This document shows positions 12,984 through 21,824 of a DNA stretch of 64,000 bases, piece by piece. Source of the DNA: Cystobacter fuscus DSM 2262. Its GTDB lineage: Bacteria; Myxococcota; Myxococcia; Myxococcales; Myxococcaceae. A model generated the notes under the pieces. The model was not told the origin of the DNA. It did no database searches and was given only the letters and a program-made list of their open reading frames with translations. Each line of letters starts with the position of its first letter. Position 1 is the stretch's first letter. The position numbers were made by a program, and so were the translations under genes. The DNA lies in contig NZ_ANAH02000020.1 in NCBI RefSeq assembly GCF_000335475.2, positions 124,001 to 188,000 on the forward strand, read 5' to 3'.

Positions 12984-13045
12984 GGTTCCTTGTCCTAAGC
13001 GGAAACCGCCCGCACGGGGCGGAGTTTCCGCAGGGACTCGGGGCT

Positions 13046-13354
13046 TCAGCGAGCGCCGCGTCGCCGGGTGGCCACCAGCACCCCGCCCGTGAGCACCGCC
13101 AGCCCGAGCCATCCTCCCGAGACGATGAAGCGGTATGCGCCACCGCCGGGAAAGTCGTTCTCGTCCGAGACGAGGATGACATCTCCCCCGAGGTCGTCGT
13201 CGCTTTGGAATTGCCGACGGTTGTCCAGTCCAGGCTGCGCGCGCAGCGCGACCCCGCAGGTGGGATCGTCGGCGAAGAAATACTCGTACGTGAAGAGCTT
13301 GAGCAGCACGGCCAGCAGGCTCACGACCACGAGTCCCAGGCTCAAGGCCTTCAC
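13046..13354 (-). CDS. small two-span membrane protein, unknown function
   Basis: 102 residues. Hydrophobic N terminus (MKALSLGLVVVSLLAVLL, possibly an uncleaved signal), an acidic central region with one Cys and many Asp, then a second span (GWLGLAVLTGGVLVATRRR) ending in Arg residues. The ATG overlaps the stop of the amidase reading frame (ATGA at 13351-13354), so the two form an operon. Looks like a small envelope protein with a periplasmic loop of ~50 residues; no family recognised. Confidence 0.65.
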   Translation of the reverse strand: MKALSLGLVVVSLLAVLLKLFTYEYFFADDPTCGVALRAQPGLDNRRQFQSDDDLGGDVILVSDENDFPGGGAYRFIVSGGWLGLAVLTGGVLVATRRRGAR

Positions 13355-14149
13355 GGTCCACCCAGCTTCAGCGCGCTGCGGAAGGCCTTCAGATGCTTGT
13401 ACATGACCTCACCGGGACACTCCGTGGTCTTCTTGTAATCGCGGTGCCCACCCAAGAGCCGGAGGGTGGGGAACTCGGTCTTCAAGGTGAGGATGAGCTT
13501 CGAGGCGGCATCGAGCTGGGTCTTCGAGAGATCATCATCGTCGAAGTCCCACCAGTTATGGTCGAAGTCTCCCATCATCAGGATGCCCACCTTGGACGTG
13601 TTGGCCCCCTCGACGTGGGAGCCTTTGTACCTCAGGTCGCGCCCTTCGTAGATGGTTCCCTTGGGATGGACGAGGTAGTGGTACCCGACGTCATCCCAAC
13701 CTCTGTCCTCCATGTGCTTCGTTTCAATCTGCTTTGGGATCCGTCCCCCCTCCGTTTCCGGAGTGATGGATGACGACCGTCGTGTAGTCCCAGTCCCGGT
13801 CCATGGTGCCGTAGTTGGGGGACCGGGCTCCCCATTTCCCGCGCCGGACGATGGAGTGCTTCGCGGCGATGCGATCGATCACCTGAAGTCGTGGATCCTG
13901 ACCCGGAACGGAGGCAGGGCGCACCGCACCCACCACGGTGTTCCCTCGGACCCGCGGCGAGGCGGTGGACCCCCCGCCCGCCTTGGCGGAGATGGCTTTC
14001 GGCTGACTCGCGACCTGTCCCTGGGGTTGAACCTTCTGGCTCGACTGTCTGCATGCCACGCAGGTGAGTGGCGCACCATGCTCGCATCGAAGCGAGATCT
14101 TGCAGGTGATGCACTGGTTGGACGGCATGCCGTGGATGCAGAGGTTCAT
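13351..14149 (-). pseudogene. peptidoglycan recognition/N-acetylmuramoyl-L-alanine amidase, frameshifted
   Basis: Two consecutive minus-strand frames together encode one ~266-residue protein. The first (from ATG 14149) starts with two short Cys clusters (CIHG...CITC and CEHG...CVAC) like a small zinc ribbon, then a linker and the start of a PGRP/amidase_2 domain (KHSIVRRGKWGA, VVIHHSGNGG). It stops after TDPKAD. The remainder (HMEDRGWDDVGYHYLVHP, GGHRDYKKTTECPG) continues in the next frame. Removing one A of the AAA triplet (TTT at 13733-13735 on the plus strand) restores TDPKQIETKHMEDRGW. Zinc ligands are present (His in IHHSG; His and Cys near GGHRDY...TECPG). Either a real pseudogene or a sequencing error. 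Confidence 0.75.
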
Positions 14150-14317
14150 CACAAGGCGCCCCCTTCTCGCTTGCCCAGGTTTGTTCACGGAGTCCGGCGA
14201 CCGGGGCTTGGCGGAATCTACCATGCCGGGAAGGGAGCCAGGCACTTCCCTGGACGGTGCTGGCACGAGCCGAGAGGGGCTCTTGCCGCCTGCCCCGGGG
14301 GCCGATAAAGCGCGGGG

Positions 14318-15526
14318 GTGCGTTCTCTCTGTCTGCGGTGCCTTCGTCCCCAGGCCACGTGCTACTGCGCGCGCGTGCCCCGGGTGGACTCGCGCACCCA
14401 CGTCGTCTTCCTCCAGCACCCCCGCGAGCGGCGGGTGGCCATCGGCACCGCCCGCATGGCGCACCTGTCCCTGCCCAACTCCGAGTTGCACGTGGGCGTG
14501 GACTTCACCGGCCACGCCCGCCTCGCCGAACTCGCCGCCCGTCCCGAGCGCGTCGCCGTCCTCTTCCCCGGCGAGGAAGCCATGTCCCTCGAGGAGGCGA
14601 GGGCGAACCCCCCCGAGACGCTCATCGTGGTGGATGGCACCTGGCCGCTCGCGCGCAAGCTGGTGAAGACCAACCCGCTGCTCGCGGGTCTGCCGCGCAT
14701 CGGCTTCGTCCCGCGCCGCCCGAGCAACTACCGCATCCGCGCCGAGCCGGCCGACCACTGTGTCTCCACCATCGAGGCCGTGGTGGAGGTGCTGGGCCTG
14801 CTCGAGGGCGGCCAGGAGCGCTTCGACACGCTGCTCGGCGCCTTCGACTTCATGGTGGACACGCAGCTCGAGCGCCAGTCGACGCGCGAGGGCCCGGGGC
14901 GCAAGCGTCTCTACAAGGCTCCCTGGCGGCCGCCCCTGGAGCTGCGCTCGATCGCCGAGGACTTCGAGCACCTGGTGCTCCTCTACGCCGAGGCCAACGC
15001 GCACCCCCAGGAGGAGAACCTCCCCTCGGAGCTCGCGCACCTCGTGGCGGTGCGGCCCTCCACCGGCGAGCGTCTGGAGGCGGTGCTCGCGCCGCGCCAG
15101 CCGCTCGCGCGCAGCACGTCCCTGCACGTGGAGCTGTCCGAGGCGGAGCTGCTCGCGGGCGAGTCCGTGGAGTCGGGCCTCGCGCGCTTCCAGGCCTTCC
15201 TGCGCCCGGGGGACAAGCTCGCGGTGTGGACGATGTTCGCGTTGGATCTGCTGCGGCGCGACGGCTTCCCCGTGCCCGAGGCGGTCAACGTGCGGCTCGC
15301 GAGCGCGCGGGCGCTCAAGCAGAAGACGGGCGGGGTGGAACAGGCGGCGGAGCTGCTGGGGGGGCCTCGGCTCGAGCCCTGGGCTCGGGGGCGCGCCGGC
15401 CGGCGCATCGCGGCCCTGGAGGCGGTGGTCCGTGCCCTGGCGGAGCGGGGCCGGGCCACCGAGCCCCCCGCCCGGCGGTCCATGGCCCAGGGCCACGTCC
15501 CTCCGGAACGGGGTGGGGGCCACTAG
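14318..15526 (+). CDS. DTW-domain protein, tRNA-uridine aminocarboxypropyltransferase-like
   Basis: 402 residues. The first ~220 form a DTW domain: Cys cluster CLRCLRPQATCYC, the SPOUT-type body, and VVDGTWPLARKL with the DGTW form of the family motif. DTW proteins such as TapT/TuaA make acp3U in tRNA. The family is usually ~200-260 residues; here another ~180 residues follow (from about position 220), containing a partial repeat of conserved blocks and an Arg-rich end. No recognised domain in that extension. GTG start at 14318, right before the Cys cluster. Convergent with the downstream peroxidase, their stops being one base apart. Confidence 0.85.
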   Translation: MRSLCLRCLRPQATCYCARVPRVDSRTHVVFLQHPRERRVAIGTARMAHLSLPNSELHVGVDFTGHARLAELAARPERVAVLFPGEEAMSLEEARANPPETLIVVDGTWPLARKLVKTNPLLAGLPRIGFVPRRPSNYRIRAEPADHCVSTIEAVVEVLGLLEGGQERFDTLLGAFDFMVDTQLERQSTREGPGRKRLYKAPWRPPLELRSIAEDFEHLVLLYAEANAHPQEENLPSELAHLVAVRPSTGERLEAVLAPRQPLARSTSLHVELSEAELLAGESVESGLARFQAFLRPGDKLAVWTMFALDLLRRDGFPVPEAVNVRLASARALKQKTGGVEQAAELLGGPRLEPWARGRAGRRIAALEAVVRALAERGRATEPPARRSMAQGHVPPERGGGH

Positions 15527-15527
15527 C

Positions 15528-16604
15528 TCACGTGGGGTCCGGCCGCGGCGTCTTGGGGCCGCTGGCGGGCAGCGACGGCTTGGCGATGTAGCTGGCGGGC
15601 AGCTCGCCGGTGAGCGCGTCGAGGAAGACGACGATGTTCCGGGTCTCGGTCTCGGAGAGCTGCTTGCCGAGCTGGTGCTGGGCCATGAGCTTCACGGCCG
15701 TCTGCAACTCGGAGATGGAGCCGTCGTGGAAGTAGGGCGCCGTGCGCGACACGTTGCGCAGGGTGGGCACGCGGAAGACCATGCGGTCCGTCTCGCGCTT
15801 CGTCACGTCGTAGCGGCCCTGATCCTTGGTGGGGTAGGGCACGATGACGCCGAGCTTCACCAGCGAGCCGCCCAGGGCGGGGCCGTAGTGGCACTGCTGG
15901 CAGCCCTGATCCATGAACGTCTTGAGGCCGGCCTTCTCCGCGTGGGTGAGCGCCTGCTCGTCCCCGGCGAGGTACTTGTCGAAGCGCGAGGGCGTGACGA
16001 GCTGCCGCTCGAAGGCGCCAATGGCCTTGGCCAGGTTGTCGTACGTCACCGGATCGGCCTGTCCGGGGAAGGTCTTCTGGAAGGCGGTGACGTAGCCGGG
16101 AATGGACTTGAGCGTCTCGACGACGTGCTCGGCGCTGGGCATCGCCATTTCCACGGGGTTGAGGATGGGGCCCTTGGCCTGATCCTCCAGGGTGGCGGCG
16201 CGGCCGTCCCAGAACTGGGTGAGGTGGGCACCGGAGTTGTACACCGTGGGCGAGTTGCGTCCGCCCAGCTGGCCCTTGTGGCCGGTGGAGAAGGACTTGC
16301 CGTCCACGCCGAAGCGGTTCAGGTCGTGGCAGCTGTTGCAGGAGAGCTGCTGGTTCTTCGACAGGCGGGTGTCGAAGTACAGCATCCGGCCCAGCTCCAC
16401 CTTCTCCGCGGTGATGGGGTTCTTCGCGTCCTCGAACCGGCCGGGCAGCGCCTTGAACGCGGTGAGCTGCGCGCGGTTGATGATGACGTTCTGGGCGGCG
16501 GAGGTCAGCGCCTCCACGGTGGGCTGCGCCGGCTGCGCGAAGGCGGAGGCCCCGGCGGTGGCGGTGACGACGAGGAGAGGACGAACGAGGGTCTTGAAGG
16601 TCAT
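15528..16604 (-). CDS. di-haem cytochrome c peroxidase family protein (CcpA/MauG-like)
   Basis: 358 residues with a cleavable Sec signal (ends near SAFAQP). Two c-type haem motifs, CNSCH and CQQCH, place it in the bacterial di-haem peroxidase/MauG family, which reduces H2O2 in the periplasm or carries out related oxidations. Family blocks seen: LGRMLYFDTRLS, SCHDLNRFGVDG, NSPTVYN, FWDGRAATLEDQ, FRVPTLRNV, FHDGS. ATG at 16604 starts the signal peptide. A paralogue with the same C-terminal PDPT ending lies at 18951 on the other strand; this one is soluble, that one is a lipoprotein. Confidence 0.92.
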   Translation of the reverse strand: MTFKTLVRPLLVVTATAGASAFAQPAQPTVEALTSAAQNVIINRAQLTAFKALPGRFEDAKNPITAEKVELGRMLYFDTRLSKNQQLSCNSCHDLNRFGVDGKSFSTGHKGQLGGRNSPTVYNSGAHLTQFWDGRAATLEDQAKGPILNPVEMAMPSAEHVVETLKSIPGYVTAFQKTFPGQADPVTYDNLAKAIGAFERQLVTPSRFDKYLAGDEQALTHAEKAGLKTFMDQGCQQCHYGPALGGSLVKLGVIVPYPTKDQGRYDVTKRETDRMVFRVPTLRNVSRTAPYFHDGSISELQTAVKLMAQHQLGKQLSETETRNIVVFLDALTGELPASYIAKPSLPASGPKTPRPDPT

Positions 16605-16749
16605 GGAGTCTGCTCTCACTGAGCTTCGCGGCCGGGAACTCCTGTCGGAGCGAGGTGGGGGACGCCGGAAGCGAGCGTGAAACTAGCAGTCTCCTGGGCG
16701 GCGAGGGAACCCATGGGGGGGCTCGCACTCCAGCCAGCCGGGCAGGCGG

Positions 16750-17094
16750 CTAGTCGCCGAACACCGTCACGCAGTACTTCGCGTAGAGGCCGAGGATGTT
16801 CTCGAACTTGTGGTCCACGTGGGTGATGCGGGTGATGTTGGCCTTGCGGGCCGCGTCCGAGGCGGTGGCGTCTCCGGTGGTGACGATGCCCAGGATGGAC
16901 GTCACACAGCCCTCGGCGCTCTTGCTGCCCAGCCGCGTCTGCTCGTTGATGAACTCGCGCGCCGACGTGGACGCGTAGAGCGACGTGGTCCCGATGACGG
17001 GGCGGCCCACGAACGCCACGCCCGCGCAGCCCGGCAGCATCGTGGCTCCCAGGCTCAGCAGGGCCAGGGCGGACAGCTTGTTCATCAGGTGCAT
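16750..17094 (-). CDS. TRL-like family lipoprotein
   Basis: 114 residues. Lipoprotein signal with lipobox LPGC, then the compact TRL-like domain: GRPVIGTTSLY, Cys in SAEGCVTSILGIVTTGDAT, AARKANITRITHVDHKFENILGLYAKYCVTVFG. These small lipoproteins were first noted near tRNA loci; function unknown. ATG at 17094 has GAGGA close upstream; ATG at 17085 is the alternative. A second Cys pair (in GCV and KYCV) could form a disulfide. Confidence 0.8.
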   Translation of the reverse strand: MHLMNKLSALALLSLGATMLPGCAGVAFVGRPVIGTTSLYASTSAREFINEQTRLGSKSAEGCVTSILGIVTTGDATASDAARKANITRITHVDHKFENILGLYAKYCVTVFGD

Positions 17095-17172
17095 GGGTCC
17101 TCGCTCGGTTCAGAGGCGACCGCGGTCGCTGCATCTAACCCGTGCGTGACGCGGAGGCAAATTCCAGGTGCC

Positions 17173-18273
17173 TCAGGAACGTGCCCCGCCCTCGACGGGC
17201 AGGGGACGCGCGCGCCACGCCGAGGAATCCGGGGTTTTGCGACCGGAGCGGCCCAGGCGTTGGCCCAACCACGCAATTCCGTAACACACCGCGAGCAGGG
17301 TGACGCCCACGAGCAACGCGGCCGGCAGACCCAGCGTGGGGCCCACGCGGCCGGCGAGTCCCGCCGTGCCTGCCCAGCCGTACACCACGGGCAGGTGCAG
17401 CACGTAGAGCCACAGGGAGGCGCGGCCCAGCGGCGCCAGGGGCCGGGTGAGCAACTGGGGCAGCAGGTTGATGGCGCCGAGCACCAGCAGGCCCTCGCCC
17501 ACGCGGAAGGCCACGAGCCACGCGCTGGTGGGGCTCCAGTCCGCGGTCAGGCGCGAGGTCAGCGCCAACAGTCCCGCGCCCAGCGCGCCCAGCGCCAGGC
17601 CCTGGGGCCACCCCGGCCGCAGCGCTCGCGACAGGTGGGCGGTGAGCGCTCCGGCGAAGAAGAAGCCCGCCCAGGGAAAGAGCGGGAAGCGCGAGCCCGG
17701 CATGCCCACCGCCTGCCGCAGCTCGATGGGGCCCGGCGCGGCGGCGCCCCAGGCCCAGGTGCTCGCCAGCGGAATGCCCACCGCCAGCACGGCCAGGGCG
17801 AGGGCCCGGGTCCAGGTGCCGCGCGCGAGGGCGAGCACCAGGGCGCCCACCCCCAGGCTCACGCCGATGCACTGCAGGGCATCGAAGGAGAAGAGGAGCG
17901 TGCGCAGCTCCTCGCCCCAGCCCAGCCAGTGCACGGTGCCCCAGCCCGGCCAGTGCAGGAAGTAGCCGAGGAAGAGCAGCAGCAGCGCCCGTCGCAGCCG
18001 GCGGCCCATCGTCTGGCCCGCGCGCTCCCGGGAGGTGCCGAGCGCCGCCACCACCGCGAAGCCCGCCACCAACAGGAACAGGGGCGCGGTGACGCCCCGC
18101 AGCGTCCAGTACTGTTGCACCCACGGGTGGGTGCGCATCTCGGGGGAGAGCAGGGCGTCCAGCGTGTGCCCGAGCACCATGGCCACCACGGCCAGGCCGC
18201 GGGCCGCGTCGAGCCCGGGATGACGGGGCGAGGGCGTACGCAGATCGAAGAGCGAGGTGCCAGGTCGGGTCAC
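17173..18273 (-). CDS. integral membrane acyltransferase-like protein (DUF1624/heparan-alpha-glucosaminide N-acetyltransferase type)
   Basis: 366 residues with about ten hydrophobic spans. The N terminus GLDAARGLAVVAMVLGHTLDAL carries the Arg and His typical of YeiB/DUF1624 and acyltransferase-3-like membrane acetyltransferases (LD.lRG.a...m...H). TAPLFLLVAGF and LHWPGW further support the family. Such proteins transfer acyl groups to sugars or lipids across the membrane. GTG start at 18273. No sugar-biosynthesis neighbours, so the substrate cannot be guessed. Confidence 0.75.
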   Translation of the reverse strand: MTRPGTSLFDLRTPSPRHPGLDAARGLAVVAMVLGHTLDALLSPEMRTHPWVQQYWTLRGVTAPLFLLVAGFAVVAALGTSRERAGQTMGRRLRRALLLLFLGYFLHWPGWGTVHWLGWGEELRTLLFSFDALQCIGVSLGVGALVLALARGTWTRALALAVLAVGIPLASTWAWGAAAPGPIELRQAVGMPGSRFPLFPWAGFFFAGALTAHLSRALRPGWPQGLALGALGAGLLALTSRLTADWSPTSAWLVAFRVGEGLLVLGAINLLPQLLTRPLAPLGRASLWLYVLHLPVVYGWAGTAGLAGRVGPTLGLPAALLVGVTLLAVCYGIAWLGQRLGRSGRKTPDSSAWRARPLPVEGGARS

Positions 18274-18368
18274 GGCGCCCGATCATAGAGGCAAGTTCCC
18301 CGCTCGTCTCGAAAACCGCGGCCCTTCCTCCCTCCCCAGGCTGGCGTGGGCTCCTGCGCGATGGTGTC

Positions 18369-18950
18369 ATGGCGCGAATGCGCCCGCTCGTGAGTCGACT
18401 CGCCGTGCTGCCCCTGTTGCTGTCCGTGTCGTTGTTCGCGCCCCTTCCCGCCTGGAGCCAGGTGGGGGAGAGCCCCAAGCCGGACCCCTGGTTCTCCTCG
18501 GACAAGGCGGCGCACTTCGCGCTGAGCGCGGGGCTGGCGGGCGCGGGCTACGCGGGGGGCGCGCTCCTCTTCGATGCGCCCGAGGCCCGCTGGCTCACGG
18601 GCGCGGGGCTGACGCTCGGCGTGGGGGTGGCCAAGGAGTTCTTCGACGCGGGGCGGGGGAGCATCTTCTCCTGGAAGGATCTCACCTGGGACGTGCTGGG
18701 GATGGCCACCGGGTTGTCGCTGTCGTGGGCCGTGGAGCGGCTCTTCTTCCCGCGCGGGGCGGGGGAGCGGGGCGTGGCCATGGGGCCTGTCCGGGAGCCT
18801 GCCCTCCGGGTGGACGGGGCAGGGCTCCCGGCAAGGATGCGCTTCACCCTGGCCCTGTCGTCCGGTGGGCGGGGCCATCCCCAAGGAGGGTCGGGTAATG
18901 GTAGGAGTAGGACAGTTCCCGTGGTGCTGTTCTTGATGGGAGGTTGGTAG
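18369..18950 (+). CDS. YfiM/DUF2279-like envelope protein
   Basis: 193 residues with a Sec signal peptide (to about LPAWSQ). The core matches the DUF2279/YfiM pattern: WFSSDKAAHFALSAGLAGAGY, a hydrophobic turn, then VGVAKEFFDAG and WKDLTWDVLGMATG. The last ~50 residues are low complexity and less convincing. It stops immediately before the ATG of the peroxidase lipoprotein (no gap), so the two are cotranscribed. Function unknown. Confidence 0.75.
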   Translation: MARMRPLVSRLAVLPLLLSVSLFAPLPAWSQVGESPKPDPWFSSDKAAHFALSAGLAGAGYAGGALLFDAPEARWLTGAGLTLGVGVAKEFFDAGRGSIFSWKDLTWDVLGMATGLSLSWAVERLFFPRGAGERGVAMGPVREPALRVDGAGLPARMRFTLALSSGGRGHPQGGSGNGRSRTVPVVLFLMGGW

Positions 18951-20075
18951 ATGAAGCGCAATCGGCTCTGGCTGGGCGTGGGACTCTTGTCCCTGGGTGC
19001 CCTCTCCACTTCTTGCAGCAAGGAGGCCCCCGCGCCCCAGGCCGCGCCGGCCCCCACCGCCGCGCCCCCGGCCGCGCCGGCCCCCACCGCCGTGGCGCCG
19101 GAGCCCCCACCGCGGATGGCCTACGCGAAGCTCGTCTCCTTCTTCCGCCCCTCGGCCTCCCAGGCCGCCGTGGCGAAGAAGGACACCCCGGAGCGCATCG
19201 CCCTGGGGCGCATGCTCTTCTTCGAGCCGCGCCTGTCGAAGAACCACGACATCTCCTGCAACACCTGCCACGACCTGGCCTCCTTCGGCGTGGACGGCAA
19301 GGCCACGTCCCCGGGACACAAGGGGCAGATGGGCAACCGCAACTCGCCCACCGTCTTCCACGCCGCCGGCCACATCGCCCAGTTCTGGGACGGCCGCGCC
19401 GCCACCCTGGAGGAGCAGGCCGCGGGGCCCATGCTCAACCCGGCGGAGATGGCCATGCCCAGCGAGAAGCACGTGCTGGCCACGCTCAACTCCATTCCCC
19501 AGTACGTGAAGGCCTTCAAGACGGCCTTCCCGGGGGACAAGAAGCCCGTGAGCGTCACCAACGTCGCGCGCTCCCTGGCCGCCTTCGAGCGCGAGCTGCT
19601 CACCACCGCTCGCTTCGACAAGTACCTCGCCGGCGACGAGCAGGCCCTGAGCGAGCAGGAGCGGCGCGGGCTCAACCTCTTCGCCGGCTCCGGCTGCACC
19701 ACGTGCCACAACGGCCCCTCCGTGGGCGGCACCTCCTTCCAGAAGCTCGGCCTCATCGAGGACTACCCCACCGAGGACAAGGGCCGCTTCGACGTGACGA
19801 ACGACGAGGAGGACATGCACAAGTTCCGCGTGCCCACCCTGCGCAACGTGGAGAAGACCGGCCCCTGGTTCCATGACGGCTCGGTCAAGGACCTGGCCAC
19901 CGCGGTGCGCCTCATGGGCAAGCACCAGCTCGGCATGACCCTGAGCGACTCCGAGGTGGACGACATCGTCGCCTTCCTCAAGAGCCTCACCGGCGAGCTG
20001 CCCGGGCCCGATCTGCTCGCGCCCCCGGAGCTGCCGCCCAGCACCGCCAGCACCCCCAAGCCGGATCCCACCTAA
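18951..20075 (+). CDS. di-haem cytochrome c peroxidase lipoprotein (CcpA/MauG-like)
   Basis: 374 residues. Lipoprotein signal (lipobox STSC), an Ala/Pro-rich linker (~residues 25-55), then a di-haem peroxidase with CNTCH and CTTCH haem motifs. Shared blocks with the paralogue at 15528: RLSKNHDISC, GVDGKATS.GHKGQ, FWDGRAATLEEQ, FDKYLAGDEQAL, RVPTLRNV, and the same C-terminal PDPT. The linker and lipid anchor would hold it at a membrane facing the periplasm. ATG directly abuts the previous stop; GGGAGG serves as ribosome binding site. The 4-span protein downstream may be its membrane partner. Confidence 0.93.
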   Translation: MKRNRLWLGVGLLSLGALSTSCSKEAPAPQAAPAPTAAPPAAPAPTAVAPEPPPRMAYAKLVSFFRPSASQAAVAKKDTPERIALGRMLFFEPRLSKNHDISCNTCHDLASFGVDGKATSPGHKGQMGNRNSPTVFHAAGHIAQFWDGRAATLEEQAAGPMLNPAEMAMPSEKHVLATLNSIPQYVKAFKTAFPGDKKPVSVTNVARSLAAFERELLTTARFDKYLAGDEQALSEQERRGLNLFAGSGCTTCHNGPSVGGTSFQKLGLIEDYPTEDKGRFDVTNDEEDMHKFRVPTLRNVEKTGPWFHDGSVKDLATAVRLMGKHQLGMTLSDSEVDDIVAFLKSLTGELPGPDLLAPPELPPSTASTPKPDPT

Positions 20076-20117
20076 AGACTCGCCTCTTGGGCCAGGGAGC
20101 ATTAGGAAGGCGGCGCC

Positions 20118-20525
20118 ATGCTCACTCTGCTCTTCAAGGCCCACTCCGGCCTGCGCTACCTGGTCCTCCTCATGGGGCTCGTCGCCCTCGCCTACTTCGT
20201 CTACGGGTTCGCCACGAAGCGCCCCGTGGACAAGAAGGTGCGCATCCTCGGCTCCAGCTTCGCCGGCCTGCTCGACACGCAGATCCTCCTGGGCCTCGTG
20301 CTGCTGGGCGCCGGCTGGCCCTTCCAGCCCATGCTCTGGGGCCACCTGACGCTCATGCTGCTGGCGGCCGTGCTGGCCCACGTCCTGCTCGTCATCAACC
20401 GCAAGCGCCCCCAGCCCGGCTTCCTCCTGCCGCTCATCGCCGTGGGCGGCGCCCTGCTGCTCGTCGTCGGGGGCATCCTCGCCATCGGCCGCGGCGTGTT
20501 CGCCTCCACCTCCCTCGGTGGGTGA
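20118..20525 (+). CDS. four-span membrane protein
   Basis: 135 residues with four hydrophobic segments and almost no loops. Starts MLTLLFKAHSGLRYLVLL; one His in the first span region and another in WGHLTLML/LAHVLL could be haem or quinone ligands, but this is only a possibility. It follows the peroxidase lipoprotein by 42 bases on the same strand. Similar small proteins with an HSGLRY start are widespread in Bacteroidetes and myxobacteria as uncharacterised membrane proteins. Confidence 0.7.
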   Translation: MLTLLFKAHSGLRYLVLLMGLVALAYFVYGFATKRPVDKKVRILGSSFAGLLDTQILLGLVLLGAGWPFQPMLWGHLTLMLLAAVLAHVLLVINRKRPQPGFLLPLIAVGGALLLVVGGILAIGRGVFASTSLGG

Positions 20526-20701
20526 CACGATTCTTCCCTGTCGAAGGATGTCACCTCCCGTGCGGGGCTGTGCACCCGGGGGCCATTGCCTTCCATGCTG
20601 GCTCCGGATGAGTTGATACTTGCCGCGGGTGGCCAGGAGTACTTTCGGGAAGAGCTCCGCGCGGAGAGTGGACCCGCCTGTTGGACGAAGGGGTGTTCCC
20701 C

Positions 20702-21325
20702 ATGGGTAGCGAAGCCGATACTGGAGTCTCGATGATGCTCGGCTCGGAAGAGGAGTTGCAGGCGCGTCTGGCCCTCACGGGACCGGGGGACGTGGCGCGT
20801 GGCATCTTCATGAACAGCCTGTTGGACCTGCTGCGCCAGTTCGGCGACGAGGAACTGCTGCACCAGTGCCTCGCGCTGGGCGGCGAGCAGCGCTTCCTGG
20901 AGTTCTTCAACTACCCGCTGAGCACCTGGCTGAAGATGGCCTACCCCGCGGCGCGGCGCATGAGCGAGAAGTACGGGGACTTCTCGGCGGCCATGTGGGA
21001 GATGGGCTACCAGGCCTCCAAGGCCTTCTACGCCTCGAGCGCCGGAAAGGTGCTGGTGCTGCTGGCGCGCAATGATCCCCTTCGGCTGCTCAACAACATG
21101 CCCTCCACCACGCACGCGGTGCTGGGGGACAACACGGGCATCGATCAGATGAAGCGCACGGGCCAGTCGCACGGCATCCTCTCCTACAAGCGCGACCTGG
21201 TGCCCCGCCCGTTCAACGAGGGCGCGCTGCACGCGTCGCTCGAGGCCGTGGGCGCCAAGGAAGTGTCGGTGCATGCGCGCGCGCTGGGACCCTACGATAC
21301 GGACTACGAGCTGTCCTGGTCGTGA
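20702..21325 (+). CDS. Myxococcales paralogous-domain protein (TIGR02265-like)
   Basis: 207 residues, soluble and helical. Sequence style (ARGIFMNSLLDLL near the N terminus, FFNYPLSTWLKM, MWEMGYQASKAFYASSAGK) fits the TIGR02265 paralogous domain known mainly from Myxococcus relatives; role unknown. ATG at 20702 is preferred over the TTG at 20681 because GAAGGGG lies about 9 bases upstream. Followed 19 bases later by a methyltransferase-like gene on the same strand. Confidence 0.75.
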   Translation: MGSEADTGVSMMLGSEEELQARLALTGPGDVARGIFMNSLLDLLRQFGDEELLHQCLALGGEQRFLEFFNYPLSTWLKMAYPAARRMSEKYGDFSAAMWEMGYQASKAFYASSAGKVLVLLARNDPLRLLNNMPSTTHAVLGDNTGIDQMKRTGQSHGILSYKRDLVPRPFNEGALHASLEAVGAKEVSVHARALGPYDTDYELSWS

Positions 21326-21344
21326 CCAGGGGCAGGCACACCGC

Positions 21345-21824
21345 ATGGCCGACAAGCGCCGCTTCGATCTCTTCGCCCAGTTCCTCGTCGAGCGCTTCAC
21401 CGCCCCGCGCATCTTCGACATCGCCGGAGGACAGGGCCGTCTGAACGAGGCCCTGTCGCGGCTGGGCCGCACCGTCACCACGTTCGACTCGCGGCACAAG
21501 CACCTGCCCGTGCGCTACGAGCAGCGGATGTTCACGCTCGACGAGCCGTGTGAGTGCGACCTGCTCGTGGGCATGCACCCGGATGGGGCCACGCGCATCA
21601 TCATCGAGTACGCGGCGAAGCACCGGCTGCCCTTCGCCGTGGTGCCGTGCTGCTCGGACAACGGCATGCCCTACAACCCCTGGCGGCGCTTTCTGGCGGA
21701 CCTGGCGCGCGAGCAGGGCTTTCCCTCGGTGGAGGAGCACGCGCTGCCCATGGACGGCCGCGCCCGGATCGTCCTCGGCGACTTCGGCCCCTCAGCCCGG
21801 CAACCACGCGCTGGCCCTCAGTAG
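21345..21824 (+). CDS. small SAM-dependent-methyltransferase-like protein
   Basis: 159 residues. DIAGGQGRLNEALSRLG matches a Rossmann-like SAM-binding loop (motif I), followed by FDSRHKHLP (motif II acid) and LLVGMHPDGATR. The strand VVPCCSDNGMPYNPW lacks the classic DPPY-type catalytic motif, so the activity is unclear. Its last 33 bases overlap the convergent gene at 21792. Could be a degenerate or substrate-binding version of a methyltransferase. Confidence 0.65.
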   Translation: MADKRRFDLFAQFLVERFTAPRIFDIAGGQGRLNEALSRLGRTVTTFDSRHKHLPVRYEQRMFTLDEPCECDLLVGMHPDGATRIIIEYAAKHRLPFAVVPCCSDNGMPYNPWRRFLADLAREQGFPSVEEHALPMDGRARIVLGDFGPSARQPRAGPQ

